From positions 52,612-116,611 of the forward strand of contig NZ_BDBR01000001.1 of NCBI RefSeq assembly GCF_001613085.1: DNA of 64,000 nucleotides. Direction: 5' to 3'. Source of the stretch: Nocardia salmonicida NBRC 13393. Its GTDB lineage: Bacteria > Actinomycetota > Actinomycetes > Mycobacteriales > Mycobacteriaceae. Positions 37,922 through 47,543 of this stretch are shown piece by piece (the stretch's first letter is position 1; each line of letters opens with the position of its first letter). Below the pieces are notes generated by a model, which was given only the letters and a program-made list of their open reading frames with translations, was not told the DNA's origin and did no database searches. The position numbers and the translations under genes were made by a program.

Positions 37922-38033
37922 CACTCTGCCCGACAGTCACAGGGCCCGGGCACCCGCATTCGTTCACCATGCACAGTTCGATCCTGCCTCGACGACACGA
38001 CGCAGCGGAAGTGCTGCAGGAGGGCTCGCCGAT

Positions 38034-38046
38034 GACCTGAAGTCCC
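38034..38046. promoter_or_regulatory. DosR-box-like site, divergent promoter
   Basis: GACCTGAAGTCCC, on the minus strand GGGACTTCAGGTC, between the GH65 fusion gene (left) and the nitroreductase pair (right). Confidence 0.5.
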
Positions 38047-38130
38047 TCCGAACGGGGTCATCGTGCTCTTATCCCGCTCCGGTGCTGCTGAGACCGTGGA
38101 AAGACAGACCATCGACGAAGGACGGACACC

Positions 38131-39117
38131 ATGGAGCGCGGACTGCCCGATAACAACACCGTGATGGCAGCGCTGAGGCTGGCCGGGCGCGCCCCGTCCG
38201 TGCACAATGTGCAGCCGTGGCGCTGGCGCATCGCCGATGAGAGCATCCACCTCTACCTCGACCCGCGGCGTGCGCTGCCCGCGACCGACCCTGATCAGCG
38301 CGACATCGTGCTCAGCTGCGGGGCGGCATTGCATCATCTGTCCGTGGCGCTCACGGCGATGGGGTGGGCGCCGGTTGTTCACCGGATCCCCGACCCCGCC
38401 GCCCCGGACCATCTGGCTGCGGTGACTCTGCTGCGGCGCCGACCGACCTCGCTCGACATCGAGATGAGCAGGTCGATCACCGCACGCAGGACCGACCGCC
38501 GCCACTACACGTCGTGGCCGGTTCCGCCGGGGTACCTGAGTCTGTTCGCCGAGCGAGCGATGGAACTGGGCGCGATCGTGCGACGCATCGACGACCGCGA
38601 GCGGGTGAAAGCCGCCGCCGCGCACGCGGGCAGCATTCATGCCGATGACGAGTCGTATCGGTTCGAACTCGCGATGTGGTCGGGGCGCCACGGCAGTGCC
38701 GACGGCGTCCCCGCCCGCAACGTACCGCCCGCGCATCCGGCGGACGAGTTCCCGCCGAGGACCTTCGCGGCGGCCGAATTCGCCGATCCGGCAAGCGAGC
38801 CCGATCACGCCGAATTGCTGGTGCTCGGCACCGGCGCCGACGATCGGCTGTCGAGGCTGCGGGCGGGTGAGGCGCTCAGCAGCGTGCTGTTGACGGCAAC
38901 CGGAATCGGCCTGGCCACCTGCGTGCTCACCGAACCGCTCGAGATCGCTGGACAACGCGCACTCATTCGTCGAGATCTGCTGTTCGGCACCGCTTATCCG
39001 CAGGCCATCGTCCGGGTCGGTTGGGCACCGACAAGTGCTGATTTCCCGCCCGAAACGCCCCGTCGACCGATAACCGACCTGTTGATCCGAGACGCGGAGG
39101 ATTCCGATGACCGGTGA
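38131..39117 (+). CDS. Acg-family nitroreductase-like FMN protein
   Basis: Third Acg-type flavoprotein, 328 residues. Signatures are GRAPSVHNVQPWRWR (19-33), SITARRTDRRHYTSWP, and the C-terminal PRRPITDLL. The central segment that reads RRYDxxYQAELxWW in the other copies is DDESYRFELAMWSG here, so it is the most divergent of the four. Start ATG 38131 lies after GGACGGACACC. It overlaps the next nitroreductase gene by 11 bases, so two paralogues are coupled, which could mean a heteromer. A DosR-like site is about 90 bases upstream. Confidence 0.87.
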   Translation: MERGLPDNNTVMAALRLAGRAPSVHNVQPWRWRIADESIHLYLDPRRALPATDPDQRDIVLSCGAALHHLSVALTAMGWAPVVHRIPDPAAPDHLAAVTLLRRRPTSLDIEMSRSITARRTDRRHYTSWPVPPGYLSLFAERAMELGAIVRRIDDRERVKAAAAHAGSIHADDESYRFELAMWSGRHGSADGVPARNVPPAHPADEFPPRTFAAAEFADPASEPDHAELLVLGTGADDRLSRLRAGEALSSVLLTATGIGLATCVLTEPLEIAGQRALIRRDLLFGTAYPQAIVRVGWAPTSADFPPETPRRPITDLLIRDAEDSDDR

Positions 39118-40117
39118 CCCCAGGCCCGACGTCGAGACTGTCCGCGCTGTTCTCGACCGTGCCGCTCGCGCGCCTTCGCTGCACAACAGCCAGCCGTGGC
39201 GCTGGCGCTGGGACGGCACCGCCGCGGCGCTCTACGTCGACGCCGACCGGTTGCTGCCCGCGACGGACATGTTCAACCGGGAAGGCATGCTCGGCTGTGG
39301 GGTGATGCTGAACCACGCCGACGTCGCGTGGAACGCCGCGGGGTGGGAGCCTCGCGTCACCACGTTCCCGGAGCCCACGGTTCGCTCCCACGTCGCCTCA
39401 CTCGAACCTGTGCGCCCGCACGTGTCTTCCGAGCCGGAACTGCTTCTCGCCCAGGCGATCGAACGGCGCTACACCGACCGGACGCCGATGGCGCCGCCCA
39501 CAGATCGGCTGGTGACGCAAGAAATACTGGAGTTCCTCGGACACCGATCCGGCACGACCATCATCTTTCTCGCCCCGCCTGCCGCGCACGCGCTACGCGG
39601 GATCTCCGCGACAACTGCCGGGTTGCGTCGCTACGACCCCCTGTACCAAGCGGAGCTGAGCTGGTGGGCCGCGGCTCCGGATGCGGGCCGGGCCGGCGTG
39701 CCCGCCGCCACACTGCCGGCGGCCACCGACCGCTCCCGGGTGCCGGTCGGCCGCGAATTCCCTTCCGGGACTGTAGAACCCGCAGGTGACGGCGATGACG
39801 AGGCGATGGTAGCGGTGCTGTCGACGCCAGGAGATTCGGCGGAGGACCTGCTCGACTGCGGGCGGGCGTTGTCGGCGGTACTGCTCGAATGCACCGTGCG
39901 CGGTCTGTCCACCTGCACCATCACACATGTCGTGGAACTGCCGTCCGCCCGTGCCGCCGTGGCCGATCTGGTGGGCCTGCCGTACCCGCAAGTTCTTGTG
40001 CGCATCGGCACCGCGCGGACAGATCCGCCACCCCGAACCCCACGCCGCCCCCTTGACGACTTTCTCGATATCGGCACAGCCGACAACCCCAACGGAGGAA
40101 ACAATGAAAATCGATGA
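39107..40117 (+). CDS. Acg-family nitroreductase-like FMN protein
   Basis: Fourth Acg-type flavoprotein, 336 residues. It has ARAPSLHNSQPWRWRWDG near the N-terminus, AIERRYTDRTPM, LRRYDPLYQAELSWWA in the middle and PRRPLDDFLDIG near the end. The start overlaps the previous paralogue and the last codons overlap the GerW-family gene start, so the three genes are a tight operon. Like Acg it may bind FMN tightly; enzymatic activity cannot be told. Confidence 0.88.
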   Translation: MTGDPRPDVETVRAVLDRAARAPSLHNSQPWRWRWDGTAAALYVDADRLLPATDMFNREGMLGCGVMLNHADVAWNAAGWEPRVTTFPEPTVRSHVASLEPVRPHVSSEPELLLAQAIERRYTDRTPMAPPTDRLVTQEILEFLGHRSGTTIIFLAPPAAHALRGISATTAGLRRYDPLYQAELSWWAAAPDAGRAGVPAATLPAATDRSRVPVGREFPSGTVEPAGDGDDEAMVAVLSTPGDSAEDLLDCGRALSAVLLECTVRGLSTCTITHVVELPSARAAVADLVGLPYPQVLVRIGTARTDPPPRTPRRPLDDFLDIGTADNPNGGNNENR

Positions 40118-40433
40118 CGCATTCTCGATCGCCAAAGACGCGATGACCGTCGAGCGGGTCTACGCGGAGCCGGTGGAGCGCGACGGCACCACCGTCATCG
40201 GCGTTGCCGCGGTCTCCGGCGGCGCGGGCGGCGGCGGCGGATCGGACCCCGAAGGTCAGCAGGGTTCGGGAGCGGGCTTCGGGGTAGGTGCGAAACCGGT
40301 CGGCGCGTTCGTGATTCGCGACGGTCGGGTGCGCTGGCAGCCCGCTGTCGATGTCAACCGGCTGATCGCCGTGGTCGGTGCCGTCGCACTCGCCGCGCTG
40401 ATCGTCGGGGCTCGCTTCGCGCGCCGGCCCTAG
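40104..40433 (+). CDS. GerW (YtfJ)-family protein
   Basis: Protein of 109 residues with the glycine-rich GerW/YtfJ core: GVAAVSGGAGGGGGSD (about 33-48), FGVGAKPVGAFVIRDG, VRWQPAVDVNRL, then a C-terminal membrane helix (IAVVGAVALAALIVGARF). In Bacillus the family is a spore germination factor; in non-sporulating actinobacteria its role is unknown, and the C-terminal membrane anchor is notable. ATG 40104 has GGAGGAAACA and overlaps the nitroreductase stop. A strong terminator follows. A broken copy of its C-terminal part is at 42796-42885. Confidence 0.8.
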   Translation: MKIDDAFSIAKDAMTVERVYAEPVERDGTTVIGVAAVSGGAGGGGGSDPEGQQGSGAGFGVGAKPVGAFVIRDGRVRWQPAVDVNRLIAVVGAVALAALIVGARFARRP

Positions 40434-40442
40434 TTCTGTCCG

Positions 40443-40478
40443 CGGTCCGCCCTACCACTGTCACGGTAGGGCGGACCG
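40443..40478 (+). terminator. Rho-independent-like terminator
   Basis: Perfect 14-base arms CGGTCCGCCCTACC and GGTAGGGCGGACCG around an 8-base loop, ten bases after the GerW-family stop, followed by ATTCTTG. It closes the nitroreductase-nitroreductase-GerW operon. Confidence 0.8.
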
Positions 40479-40497
40479 ATTCTTGTCACCCGCCGAC

Positions 40498-40510
40498 GTG
40501 CCTTTGGTAC
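40498..40510. promoter_or_regulatory. DosR-box-like site
   Basis: GTGCCTTTGGTAC; the minus strand GTACCAAAGGCAC matches the box at 31751 in 12 of 13 comparable positions. It lies 105 bases upstream of the SHOCT-domain gene. Confidence 0.5.
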
Positions 40511-40615
40511 TTCCGAATGGTGGCGCTCGGCCCTGCCAGCGGGTGGGCTCCCGGAGACATAGTGGCGGTAACGATCGCAAACGCGCGTGAGCGTTTCATC
40601 CCGAAGGAGACCGCG

Positions 40616-40873
40616 ATGAATTGGTACGACCACGACGTCAATGGTTGGGGATATGCCTGGATGGGCTTCGGGATGCTCCTGTTCTGGGGCCTGTTGCTCG
40701 CGGGATTCGTGCTCGCGCTCCGGTACCTGTTCCGGCTCGACACCGATCGAACCGCACATCCGGCGGCTACCGGTGCCGAACACGTGCTGGCGGAGCGCTT
40801 CGCACGGGGCGAGATCGATGCGCAGGAATATGCCGACCGACTGGCGGTCCTGCGTTCGACCGCCCAGCGATAG
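40616..40873 (+). CDS. Small membrane protein with SHOCT domain
   Basis: Protein of 85 residues: an N-terminal WYDHDVNGWGYAWMG, one membrane helix (MLLFWGLLLAGFVLALRYLF), and a C-terminal SHOCT motif (AERFARGEIDAQEYADRLAVL). SHOCT segments are thought to mediate oligomerisation and often end small membrane proteins. ATG 40616 has GAAGGAGACC upstream. A DosR-like motif precedes it, and similar small SHOCT proteins occur near stress genes in actinobacteria. Confidence 0.75.
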   Translation: MNWYDHDVNGWGYAWMGFGMLLFWGLLLAGFVLALRYLFRLDTDRTAHPAATGAEHVLAERFARGEIDAQEYADRLAVLRSTAQR

Positions 40874-40965
40874 CCGGCCGACGAGCTCATCGAGAAGACC
40901 ATGATGCGAACAAAGAGAAACGACACCGGAGCACGACGAAGATCGCCGACGTCGCCACGCGATGG

Positions 40966-41040
40966 ATGATGGTCGTCGTCGGCGCCCTTGCCGCGATCGG
41001 TCTCATCGACGCCGCGATCGGCCGCAAGTCCGAACCGTAG
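40966..41040 (+). CDS. Possible 24-residue membrane peptide
   Basis: The frame ending at 41040 encodes a coding-like end, MMVVVGALAAIGLIDAAIGR plus four residues. The coding character seems to extend upstream (TKIADVATRW), but no proper start codon or ribosome site is visible before 40966, so the start may be lost. It borders the relic region. Confidence 0.25.
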   Translation: MMVVVGALAAIGLIDAAIGRKSEP

Positions 41041-41083
41041 CGGCTCAGCAGCCGTCGAAGCCCGCCGTTATTTCGCGTCACCG

Positions 41084-41683
41084 CGGGCTCCGCGTCACCG
41101 CGGGCTCCTGCGCCCGGGTCGGCTCCAGCGGTGCCGTCTTCGACGCACTGGCCGCCGAACGCGGACTCTTTCACCTGGCCCTCGGCGATCTGCATTACGC
41201 GAACATCGAAAGCACCCGCCCGGCGAGTTCTTCGCGGCCTACGACAGAGTGTTGACCAGCCCCGGCCAATCGGCCTTCTATCGAGAAAGTCCGGTTGCCT
41301 ACGTCTGGGACGATCACGATTAAGGCCCCAATGACGCGGGTGCGGACCGCTTTCGGCGCGACCGTTCCGCACTACCCGTACGGTTCATCCGACGGAACCA
41401 TCAACCAGGCATTCACGATCGGCAGAGTCCGGTTCGTCATGACCGACAATCGCTCCGCCGCGACATCGACCTCGATACTGGGCACCGAGCAGCGCGACTG
41501 GTTCGTCGAAGAACTGGTGCGCTCGAGCCGCACCCATGCCGTGGTGGTATGGGCGAATTCCCTGCCATGGACACCCGGAGGAACGGCAGTACATCGCCGA
41601 CGCGATCGCCGCCGCAGGCGTGCGTGACTCATGATGGTCGGCGGCGACGCGCACATGGTGGCGATCGATGACGGCACCACCGG
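41084..41683 (+). pseudogene. PhoD-like phosphatase/phosphodiesterase relic
   Basis: Remains of a PhoD-family metallophosphatase spread over all three frames. Recognisable pieces in order are GLRVTAGSCARVGSSGAVFD with FHLALGDLHYANIES, then EFFAAYDRVLTSPGQSAF and SPVAYVWDDHD, an in-frame TAA, GPNDAGADR, then GRVRFVMTDNRSA, EQRDWFVEEL, VVVWANSLPW, EERQYIADAI and MMVGGDAHMVAIDDG. At least four frame changes and internal deletions are present. The N-terminal secretion part is missing. It runs directly into a DUF1214-type fragment. Not functional. Confidence 0.75.
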
Positions 41684-42012
41684 CCTCGTCGGCGACGACC
41701 ATTATGTGCTCCACTTCGACGCCGGGAAACTGCCGCCGGTCGCGGCGTTCTGGTCGGTCACGATGTACGACCTCGAGGGCTTCCAGATCGCCAACGAACT
41801 CGACCGCTACGCCCTCGGTGATCGGCTGAAACTACAACTCCGACGGATCGCTCGACATCTTCATCTCGCACAAGAACCCGGGCCCTGAACGCGAAGCGAA
41901 CTGGCTGCCCGCGCCGACCGGTCCCATGGGCATCACCTTGCGCCTCTACGCGCCCGACACCGAGGCTCTGGACGGAACCTGGACCCCGCCGCCGGTCCAC
42001 ACAGCGTCATGA
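41684..42012 (+). pseudogene. DUF1254/DUF1214 protein relic
   Basis: C-terminal fragment of a DUF1254/DUF1214 protein: YVLHFDAGKLPPVAAFWSVT, MYDLEGFQIANELDRYALGD, then a frame change to [16 protein letters not shown] and [20 protein letters not shown], ending at TGA 42010. The first ~250 residues of the family are absent. In the 41631-41888 frame the PhoD tail and this fragment form one continuous reading frame, so a deletion joined two unrelated genes. Function is lost. Confidence 0.7.
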
Positions 42013-42230
42013 CAGCAAGGTCAGGCGAATCCTGAGGCCGCCAGGTCGCGTCGAGAACACCGCGACAGCGGACTGGCGGGGGCAACCGTCCCTGGGATGG
42101 TGGCGGGTGCCCTCTGGGTTTCAGGGGGCTGGGTCGAAGAAGCATTCCACCATCAGCCAACGTCGTTGACTTCTCTCCTGGGTAAGCGTGTACTGAGGGA
42201 ACATCCGGTTCAGACCATGGGGACTGCCGG

Positions 42231-42611
42231 ATGATCAAGGATCAGCTTGTGCTCACGTGGAAACCGGCAAGCTCCTCCGTGGCAAACCCACGCCTGAGGA
42301 ACGCGATGACACCCACGACCTTCAACTATCATGCCCGCAGTGCGGCAAGGGTCCAGATCAGCCGAACTGGTTATGGCAGCGACCTTCCCGCGCACCACCG
42401 CCCCCGTCCTGTTGGACTCAATGATCGACTGCTCCAACACCTCAACGGGCTCGGCGAGGCCGTCTCGACCATCGCGGAGCAAGGCAACGACGGCACCGAG
42501 GGCGTTGACGACGCGATGACCGAAGTGATCACCGAGCTCGACCACATCATCTTTGAAACGCATGTGTTCCTGAGCGGTATCGTCTCGGCGCCCATCACCA
42601 CACCGTCTTAG
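42231..42611 (+). CDS. Hypothetical ORF in the relic region
   Basis: ORF of 126 residues. Its second half (LLQHLNGLGEAVSTIAEQGN and ELDHIIFETHVFLSGIV) has an amphipathic helical pattern, but the first half looks out of frame. In a neighbouring frame from 42258 a zinc-ribbon-like CPQCG piece is readable (GKLLRGKPTPEERDD then LQLSCPQCGKG). This suggests another broken gene rather than an intact one. No family recognised. The stretch 42013-42230 holds nothing recognisable. Confidence 0.25.
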   Translation: MIKDQLVLTWKPASSSVANPRLRNAMTPTTFNYHARSAARVQISRTGYGSDLPAHHRPRPVGLNDRLLQHLNGLGEAVSTIAEQGNDGTEGVDDAMTEVITELDHIIFETHVFLSGIVSAPITTPS

Positions 42612-42754
42612 AACGCCGGGAGTTCGCTGCTGAACACCACTAGCCGAATCGGGTGACCGCGATATCTTCTGCTGGCGCGGTTTTCGCGCCTCCTTCCCAC
42701 ACCGTCGGTGACACGATCGGCGCTCTTACGCGGCGTCGATTGCACTGATACGTG

Positions 42755-42794
42755 ACGACCAAGCGGCACCCGCGGCGGGGTCGGTGCTCCCTGG
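42755..42794. repeat. Duplicated DosR-like promoter segment, copy 2
   Basis: Recurs at 29031-29069 (36 matches, one gap). The box here reads GGGAGCACCGACCCC on the minus strand. It abuts the broken GerW fragment and is not followed by an intact gene at normal distance, so it is probably an orphan promoter copy. The stretch 42612-42754 holds nothing recognisable. Confidence 0.6.
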
Positions 42795-42795
42795 C

Positions 42796-42885
42796 GACGA
42801 TCAGCCGATTCGTTTCGGCCGTCGGCTGCCACCGCACCCGGTCATCTCGAACGACGAACGCACCAGATCGGAATACATCAGTCAC
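42796..42885 (-). pseudogene. GerW-family 3' fragment
   Basis: About 30 codons reading SGAFVVRDDRVRWQPTAETN then RLIV, which match GAFVIRDGRVRWQPAVDVNR of the intact gene at 40104. Everything upstream (the glycine-rich core) and the membrane helix are missing. It breaks exactly where the duplicated promoter segment begins, so it marks a rearrangement junction. It overlaps the end of the hydrolase gene by eight bases. Confidence 0.65.
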
Positions 42886-43591
42886 CTCTGCCGCTGGTTC
42901 GCGGCGTCTTCGGCTCGGCAGGGCCTGGTGGTCGCAGGTGCTCGGTGATCCACATCGCCGACAAATAGGACTCCCATTGGGCGAGTTGGCTGCCGCTCGC
43001 CCGGCGCCCGGGCGCGGACATGTCGGTGACGCGGTGTTCGCACCGCATGCTCGCGGCCGCGGAACGGTTGTGCGCCAGCACTTGTCGATCTCCGCCGCCG
43101 ATCAGAAACAGAGTCGGAGCGGTGATTCGGGCCAGCCGAGCACCTGCCAGGTCAGGGCGCCCGCCCCGTACGACAACAGCCTCGATTCTGCTGTGTGGTT
43201 CGGAGGCAGCCCACAGGGCCACGGGCGCGTCTGAGCCGAGGCCGAAGTAGCCGACAGGGAGGTCGCGGCACACCGTCGCCCAGAGCCAACGCCGAGCGGC
43301 GGTCAATCTGCTGCCGAGGAGGCGGACGTCGAAAATTCTGTCGATGTCGCGTTGTTCGGTCGGCAACAGCAGATCGACGGCTACCGAGGCGAGTCGGTGG
43401 CTTGCCAGGGCTTGGGCAAGGACCACGTTGCGTCGGTCGCTTCGTGTGCTCCCGCTGCCGTGGGCAATGACGACTACTCCGAGTGCCTGCGGTGGCACAC
43501 GTAGCCGTCCGAGCAAGTCGATCCCTGCCGCGTCGATCGTCACTTCGAGGTCGTACGCGAGAACAGGATCCACGTTGTGAGCGAGAGTCAC
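42878..43591 (-). CDS. Dienelactone hydrolase-like protein, degenerate site
   Basis: Alpha/beta hydrolase-like protein of 237 residues. It keeps the fold landmarks VVVIAHGSGSTRSDRRN (oxyanion region) and FLIGGGDRQVLAHNRSAA (acid Asp). The nucleophile elbow, usually YFGASTGAAAAL in this subfamily, is YFGLGSDAPVALWAA, so Gly stands at the expected Ser position. The usual GxxHLF near the end is VTDMSAPG, so the catalytic His is missing. Similar domains are fused to phosphoribosyltransferases in Rv0571c, a DosR gene. It may be a non-catalytic or decaying enzyme. The duplicated 72-base element lies 26 bases upstream of its start. Confidence 0.75.
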   Translation of the reverse strand: MTLAHNVDPVLAYDLEVTIDAAGIDLLGRLRVPPQALGVVVIAHGSGSTRSDRRNVVLAQALASHRLASVAVDLLLPTEQRDIDRIFDVRLLGSRLTAARRWLWATVCRDLPVGYFGLGSDAPVALWAASEPHSRIEAVVVRGGRPDLAGARLARITAPTLFLIGGGDRQVLAHNRSAAASMRCEHRVTDMSAPGRRASGSQLAQWESYLSAMWITEHLRPPGPAEPKTPRTSGRGD

Positions 43592-43616
43592 CGTTTCCTC
43601 CTGAGTCCGACAACAG

Positions 43617-43688
43617 TCAGTCTCGATCCGCGCACGTGGCGGCGAAAAGTGCCACAGGTCGCCAACCCATGAGTCGCACGACCCTCGA
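43617..43688. repeat. 72-base promoter-associated element, copy 2
   Basis: Matches 12998-13069 in 64 of 72 positions. It has the inverted-repeat-like GTGGCGGCGAAAAGTGCCAC. It lies in the 287-base gap between the leftward hydrolase gene and hspX, the best position for a shared regulatory element. Confidence 0.75.
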
Positions 43689-43808
43689 ACCCTGGGAACG
43701 CGGCCGGATGGACGAGTCGGTCGCGGTCACCTGAGCCGACAGGGATTCCCTGGTATCCGAGGATGCCCCGCTCCCGCAGTGACAAACGACCATCCGGGCA
43801 GGGGCGCC

Positions 43809-43822
43809 GGACCCTAGCCCCG
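43809..43822. promoter_or_regulatory. DosR-box-like site upstream of hspX
   Basis: GGACCCTAGCCCCG matches 10 of 14 positions of the GGGACTTTAGTCCC core when read from 43808. It is 57-70 bases before the hspX start. Confidence 0.45.
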
Positions 43823-43878
43823 ACCGCCCGGATCTTGATCGGATCGAGGAGTCCGAAACAACAGCTGAGGAGCCGAAC

Positions 43879-44307
43879 ATGAGTAGTCTGCCTGCCCACC
43901 GTCACCGCCTGTTTCCCGCGGTGAACGACTGGCTGACCGGGTTCCCGCCGGTCGAGAACCTCCGCCCGCTCTTCGAAGGCCGGCTCATCAAGGTCGAGGA
44001 GGAGCTCGCTGACAACAAGTACCTGCTGCGAGCAGAACTCCCTGGCATCGATCCGGTGAAGGATATCGCCGTCACCGTGCGGGAGGGCGTGCTGACCATC
44101 ACGGCCGAGCGTAGCGAGCGCAAGGAAACCAAGGGACGCACCGAGTTCGGGTACGGCTCGTTCACCCGCTCGATCGCCTTGCCCGCAGGTGCGGCCGAAG
44201 ACGACATCTCCGCCAAGTACGACCAAGGCATCCTCACCGTCTCGATCCCGGTGACCGAGCCCGAGAAGGCACAAGAACGTCATATCACCGTCGCATCGGG
44301 CGGATAA
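43879..44307 (+). CDS. hspX: Alpha-crystallin (HspX/Acr) small heat shock protein
   Basis: Cytoplasmic holdase chaperone of 142 residues, the length of M. tuberculosis HspX (Rv2031c, 144). It shares its scheme: an N-terminal RHRLFPAVNDWLTGFPP, the alpha-crystallin domain starting YLLRAELPGIDPVKDIAV, FGYGSFTRSIALPAGA and the conserved YDQGILTVSIPV (G-I-L motif). HspX is the classic DosR-induced dormancy protein. ATG 43879 has GAGGAGCCGAAC upstream. The preceding intergenic region carries the duplicated 72-base element and a DosR-like box. Confidence 0.94.
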   Translation: MSSLPAHRHRLFPAVNDWLTGFPPVENLRPLFEGRLIKVEEELADNKYLLRAELPGIDPVKDIAVTVREGVLTITAERSERKETKGRTEFGYGSFTRSIALPAGAAEDDISAKYDQGILTVSIPVTEPEKAQERHITVASGG

Positions 44308-44466
44308 GAGCAGTTCACCCGAGTGACAGACGAGAACACGCGTCGTCTCGGGCTCCGGGTGAGAAACGTCCGATCACCCGTTCGTAGCGGGACCGACGGC
44401 GAATGTCACGGCGAGAGAGCGGATCCGAACATGGCGGTGACAAGGAAACCAGCAAGGAGGCACGTC

Positions 44467-44727
44467 ATGCAGGCGAAACCAGGCGACTGGCTCGTCATCG
44501 AGGGACATACCGTTGGCTGCGCTGTCCGGCGGGGGCTGATCGAGGAGGTCCACTCAGCAGACGGGTCTCCGCCCTACCTGGTGCACTGGACCGATGACGG
44601 TCATCGGGCGCTGACCTTTCCTGGACCTGACGCTTATGTGCTCACCGGGTCGGAATTGCGGGCGCAGGAGGAGGTCGCGGCCGCGCGGTTCTCCTCGATG
44701 CAGCATCAGCCGAGCCATCCGGTCTGA
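44467..44727 (+). CDS. DUF1918 protein
   Basis: Protein of 86 residues: MQAKPGDWLVIEGHTVG, RRGLIEEVHSADGSPPYLVH, and GHRALTFPGPDAYVLT match the DUF1918 family, which includes Rv0569, a DosR-regulon member, and Rv2302. The fold is a small beta-barrel (SH3-like) and the function is unknown. ATG 44467 follows AAGGAGGCACGTC; a longer ORF from 44323 lacks a ribosome site. It lies between hspX and the acs-pdh operon, all on the same strand. Confidence 0.85.
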   Translation: MQAKPGDWLVIEGHTVGCAVRRGLIEEVHSADGSPPYLVHWTDDGHRALTFPGPDAYVLTGSELRAQEEVAAARFSSMQHQPSHPV

Positions 44728-44775
44728 GCGCGGGCGCGACCTTCCCCGTTTCCAGTCGAGGATGAAAGGACGGAA

Positions 44776-46562
<1,787 letters not shown>

Positions 46563-46566
<4 letters not shown>

Positions 46567-47543
46567 GCCGCCACTACCCACCGGACAGTGCGCAGCGCAT
46601 CGAGCTACTGCGTCAGATGGTTCGGATTCGCCGATTCGAGGAACGCTGCGTGCAGCTCTACAGTGAAGGAACCATTCGAGGTTTTCTCCATTTGTACATC
46701 GGCGAGGAGGCGGTGGCGGCGGGCGTGCTGAGCGCTCTCGCCCCGGAGGACGCTGTTGTCTCGACCTATCGCGACCACGGGCACGCGCTCGCGCGTGGCG
46801 TCCCCATGAGCGCGATCATGGCCGAGATGTACGGCCGCGTGAGCGGTTGTAGCCGCGGGCACGGCGGATCGATGCACCTGTTCGATACCGAACGTCGCTT
46901 CTACGGCGGCAACGCCATCGTCGCCGGCGGCCTGCCGATCGCGGTGGGCTTGGCGCTGGCTGATGCCGTCCGGGAACGACCCGCCGTGACAGTCTGCCTA
47001 TTCGGTGACGGGGCGATGGCCGAGGGCGAGTTCCACGAATCGCTGAACCTGGCCGCGCTGTGGCGGCTGCCCGTGCTGTTCGTCTGCGAGAACAACCGAT
47101 ACGCGATGGGCACTGCCCTCGCCCGTGAACACGCTGTCACCGACTTGGCTCTGCGCGCTGCTTCCTACGGCCTGCCCGCATGGCCGGTCGATGGTATGGA
47201 TGCCTGCGCGGTGGCCGTCGCGACCGACCGGGCCGTGGCCACCATCCGGGGAGGCGGCGGACCGTGCTTCCTCGAGCTGCGAACCTATCGCTTTCGAGCG
47301 CATTCGCTGTACGACGCGGACCGCTATCGCGACAAAGCCGAGATCGCACAGTGGGTCCAGCGGGACCCGATTCCTGCGCTGTTCGCCCAGCTCCGTGACG
47401 CGGGTGAGCTACGCGACGACGATCTCGAATCGCTCGAGCGGGCCGCCGACGACGAAATAGATGCCGCTGTTGCCGTGGCCGACGCTGCGCCCATCGAACC
47501 GGTCGAAGATCTGACGCGCTACGTGTACACGGAGTCGGCATGA
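46563..47543 (+). CDS. pdhA: Pyruvate dehydrogenase E1 component, alpha subunit
   Basis: Thiamine-diphosphate-dependent 2-oxo acid decarboxylase subunit, 326 residues. The TPP/Mg motif is [31 protein letters not shown] (GDG...NN, split around 143-173). [28 protein letters not shown] and [11 protein letters not shown] are typical of the PdhA/acetoin dehydrogenase alpha group. Phosphorylatable loops are not needed in bacteria. GTG start at 46563 overlaps the ligase stop; the stop overlaps the beta subunit start (ATGA). The substrate could be pyruvate or acetoin; pyruvate is favoured because of the acetate ligase partner. Confidence 0.9.
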
